This document shows, in pieces, positions 60,052-64,000 of a DNA stretch of 64,000 nt (the first letter of the stretch is position 1; every line of letters starts with the position of its first letter). A program made the position numbers and the translations under genes. The stretch covers positions 1,494,001-1,558,000 of the forward strand of contig NZ_AP025944.1 in NCBI RefSeq assembly GCF_024349685.1. The letters are read 5' to 3'. Origin of the DNA: Pseudomonas sp. LRP2-20. Its GTDB lineage: Bacteria > Pseudomonadota > Gammaproteobacteria > Pseudomonadales > Pseudomonadaceae. Under the pieces are notes generated by a model that saw only the letters and a list, made by a program, of their open reading frames with translations, was not told where the DNA came from and searched no databases.

Positions 60052-61611
60052 ATGCGTATCAAAGTGCATTGCCAGAACCGCATCGGCATCCTTCGCGACA
60101 TCCTCAACCTGCTGGTGGAATACGGCATCAACGTGCTGCGCGGCGAGGTGGGGGGAGACCATGGCAACGCCATCTACCTGCACTGCCCGAACCTGATCAA
60201 TCTGCAGTTCCAGGCGTTGCGGCCCAAGTTCGAATCGATTGCCGGCGTATTCGGGGTCAAGCGCGTCGGCCTGATGCCCAGTGAGCGCCGCCACATGGAG
60301 CTCAATGCCCTGCTTGGTGCGCTGGATTTCCCGGTGCTGTCGATCGACATGGGCGGCAGTATCGTTGCCGCCAACCGCACTGCGGCGCAGTTGCTTGGGG
60401 TGCGGGTCGACGAGGTGCCGGGCATGCCGCTGGCGCGCTACGTCGAGGATTTCGACCTGCCTGAGCTGGTGCGCGCCAACAAGTCGCGCATCAATGGCCT
60501 GCGCATCAAGGTCAAGGGTGATGTGTTCCTGGCCGATATCGCGCCGCTGCAGTCCGAGCACGATGACAGCGAGGCCCTGGCCGGTGCCGTGCTGACCCTG
60601 CATCGCGCCGACCGCATCGGTGAGCGCATCTATAACGTGCGCAAGCAGGAGCTGCGCGGTTTCGACAGCATCTTCCAGAGTTCGCGAGTGATGGCGGCGG
60701 TGGTGCGTGAGGCGCGGCGCATGGCGCCGCTGGATGCGCCCTTACTGATCGAAGGTGAGACCGGCACCGGCAAGGAGTTGCTGGCCCGCGCTTGCCACCT
60801 GGCCAGCCCGCGTGGCCAGGCGCCGTTGATGGCGCTCAACTGTGCCGGCCTGCCGGAGTCGATGGCAGAAACCGAGTTGTTCGGTTATGGCCCAGGGGCA
60901 TTCGAGGGGGCGCGTGCCGAAGGCAAACTGGGGCTGCTGGAACTGACCGCTGGCGGTACGTTGTTCCTTGATGGGGTCGGGGAGATGAGTCCTCGCCTGC
61001 AGGTGAAGCTGCTGCGCTTCTTGCAGGACGGTTGCTTCCGCCGTGTCGGCAGCGATGAAGAGGTGTACCTGGATGTGCGGGTGATCTGCGCCACCCAGGT
61101 CGACCTGTCCGAGTTGTGCGCCCGTGGCGAGTTCCGCCAGGACCTGTATCACCGGCTCAACGTGCTGTCGCTGCACATTCCGCCGCTGCGCGAATGCATG
61201 GACGGGCTGGAGGGCCTGGTGCAGCACTTCCTTGATCAGGCCAGCCGGCAGATCGGCTGCGCCATGCCACGCCTGGCACCGGCGGCCATGGACAAGCTCA
61301 GCCAGTATCACTGGCCGGGTAATGTGCGGCAGTTGGAGAACGTCCTGTTCCAGGCGGTTTCGTTATGCGAAGGCGGGGTGGTGAAAAGCGAGCATATTCG
61401 CCTGCCGGACTATGGCGTGCGGCAACCGTTGGGCGAGTTTTCGCTGGATGGGGATCTTTCGCAGATTGTCGGGCGATTTGAAAAGGCGGTGCTGGAAAGT
61501 CTGATGGGCGAATTTCCAAGTAGCCGGGCATTGGGTAAGCGCCTGGGTGTTTCCCATACGACGATTGCCAATAAGTTGCGGGATTATTCCCTGGGCAAGT
61601 CGGCGGATTAA
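60052..61611 (+). CDS. phhR: TyrR-family regulator PhhR
   Basis: A 519-residue activator of aromatic amino acid catabolism. It has an N-terminal ACT domain (MRIKVHCQNRIGILRDILNL), a PAS domain from about residue 80 (DFPVLSIDMGGSIVAANRTA) and a central AAA+ domain with Walker A EGETGTGKE. A C-terminal Fis-type helix-turn-helix follows (RALGKRLGVSHTTIANKLRD). The sigma-54-contacting GAFTGA loop is degenerate here (GAFEGA, residues 282-287), as in TyrR, so it should act on sigma-70 promoters. The ATG at 60052 gives the length known for P. putida PhhR. Confidence 0.94.
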   Translation: MRIKVHCQNRIGILRDILNLLVEYGINVLRGEVGGDHGNAIYLHCPNLINLQFQALRPKFESIAGVFGVKRVGLMPSERRHMELNALLGALDFPVLSIDMGGSIVAANRTAAQLLGVRVDEVPGMPLARYVEDFDLPELVRANKSRINGLRIKVKGDVFLADIAPLQSEHDDSEALAGAVLTLHRADRIGERIYNVRKQELRGFDSIFQSSRVMAAVVREARRMAPLDAPLLIEGETGTGKELLARACHLASPRGQAPLMALNCAGLPESMAETELFGYGPGAFEGARAEGKLGLLELTAGGTLFLDGVGEMSPRLQVKLLRFLQDGCFRRVGSDEEVYLDVRVICATQVDLSELCARGEFRQDLYHRLNVLSLHIPPLRECMDGLEGLVQHFLDQASRQIGCAMPRLAPAAMDKLSQYHWPGNVRQLENVLFQAVSLCEGGVVKSEHIRLPDYGVRQPLGEFSLDGDLSQIVGRFEKAVLESLMGEFPSSRALGKRLGVSHTTIANKLRDYSLGKSAD

Positions 61612-61675
61612 ATACCTGTTATTTAATGGCCCGTTAACGCTCAAGTCGGTGCCCAAGTTGTAGGCGGGCAAAAAC

Positions 61676-61702
61676 GCGAACGGGGCCCACCAGGGCCCCG
61701 AT
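61676..61702 (-). terminator. Hairpin terminator of the DUF2790 gene
   Basis: CGGGGCCC and GGGCCCCG form a perfect stem around four bases. On the minus strand it is followed by TTCGCGTTTTT. Confidence 0.6.
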
Positions 61703-61710
61703 TCAAGGTA

Positions 61711-61965
61711 TCAGCCGTTGGAGCAGCCGTTCCCCATCACGCGGTATTCGAGAATGTGCTTCTGGCCCTTGGAGTCCTCATAGGTCATGCGGGCTGGCAC
61801 GACTTCACAGACGTTGGGCACTTCGCTCATGGAGATGACGCGGGCAATGTCCAGGTGCTGCGAGTAACTGTACTGTTCAACCGGAATCTGCTCGACATTG
61901 TTTGCTTCGCCGGCCATCGCCGCGCCGCAAAGACCGCCAAGTACCAATACCAGTAAAGCTTTCAT
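61711..61965 (-). CDS. DUF2790-family secreted small protein
   Basis: This 84-residue protein has a signal peptide (MKALLVLVLGGLCGAAMA) and the DUF2790 pattern: EQYSYSQHLDIARVISMSEV then PNVCEVVPARMTYEDSKGQK and a final LEYRVMGNGC. Two cysteines probably form a disulfide in the periplasm. Many Pseudomonas genomes carry several such proteins, often under copper or stress control; the function is unknown. Confidence 0.88.
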   Translation of the reverse strand: MKALLVLVLGGLCGAAMAGEANNVEQIPVEQYSYSQHLDIARVISMSEVPNVCEVVPARMTYEDSKGQKHILEYRVMGNGCSNG

Positions 61966-62384
61966 TTTCTATTTACCTGTCTAAGGTCGTGAGGGGGCGC
62001 GCGGCGCTTGTGGCGCCGCGAGTATTGCCAAAGTTCAACTATCTAAATGAGAGGGGATTAACTGATTGCCTTCGTGGGGGCTGTTTCCAGTAGTTAATCG
62101 CCTTGCCGTTGCTGGCGAGGTGAATCTTATGCCTGGGCAACTAAGGGAAACAGAGGGCGTTTTGATAAAGTTTTTTTGCCTTTTTCCAGAATCTGTAACA
62201 ATCCCCTGGCAGGGTTGATCGCATTTTTCCCTCGTCGGGCCGGCGGCTGCGGGCTAGAGCCTTCCGCGCGGTTCGCATGAAGATTCGCCGGCTGTGCTAC
62301 TACCATCGTCGTATGGTTTTTCCCGCTCTGGTACAGTTACAAACGATTCCATACAAAAACAACTATTACACCGAGGTAACACAG
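61966..62384. other. Intergenic region upstream of acsA
   Basis: 419 bp without a credible gene. It holds a CGCGGCGC/GCGCCGCG hairpin near 61998-62019, an AT-rich run near 62165-62200 and the GAGG ribosome site of acsA at 62373. I could not identify a convincing promoter or an ErdR-type site. Confidence 0.5.

Positions 62385-64000
<1,616 letters not shown>

Overview
The window is chromosomal DNA from a fluorescent pseudomonad, most likely the Pseudomonas putida group. Three things point there: high-GC codon use; several copies of the short palindromic repeats typical of P. putida (cores TTCGCGGGCAAGCCCGCTC and ATCGCCGGCAAGCGCGG); and gene orders known from pseudomonads, such as phhR/phhA-phhB next to acsA, yciB-yciI/rnm-yciO-scpA-scpB-rluB, cpxR-cpxP-cpxS, and guanidinobutyrase with its LysR regulator. 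I saw no rRNA, tRNA, CRISPR array, prophage or intact insertion sequence. The species call is inference from recall, not from a search.

Layout. 1-13 kb: a DEAD-box helicase, a HigBA/RelE-type toxin-antitoxin pair, transporters with LysR regulators, a PA1414-family small gene with an Anr-type box (probable counterpart of the low-oxygen RNA SicX), a sodium:solute symporter, guanidinobutyrase/agmatinase and its LysR regulator, an Aer-type aerotaxis receptor, and a DTW-domain tRNA modification enzyme. 13.1-13.7 kb: an orphan structured leader and a 251-bp foldback element. 13.7-29.2 kb: the dominant feature, a LapA/MapA-type adhesion system. TolC-like, ABC and HlyD-like secretion genes run left, and a single 3351-residue adhesin gene runs right from a shared control region.

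29-45 kb: housekeeping and envelope genes, including RecQ, a MarR regulator, a PlpD-type patatin autotransporter, an LpxH-like phosphoesterase, an Mpo1-like protein, two AraC regulators, TrkH, a nitroreductase, and a Cpx-like two-component system with a terminator inside the operon. 45-51 kb: yciI, yciB, rnm, yciO, scpA, scpB and rluB. 51-64 kb: aromatic amino acid permease, a YdiJ-type FAD/FeS dehydrogenase with a divergent LysR gene, an MFS exporter, phenylalanine hydroxylase and its cofactor-recycling enzyme, PhhR with a TyrR-type box between phhR and phhA, a DUF2790 protein, and acetyl-CoA synthetase cut by the window edge.

How parts work together. The adhesin carries a retention module with a TAAG motif (the LapG protease target in LapA), long near-identical tandem repeats, a von Willebrand A domain with a full metal site, and ten RTX nonapeptides before the secretion signal. 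This fits a cell-surface adhesin held in the TolC-like pore and released when c-di-GMP falls. Two FleQ-box-like sequences in the shared control region fit c-di-GMP-dependent transcription. AroP, PhhA, PhhB and PhhR together cover uptake and the first step of aromatic amino acid catabolism.
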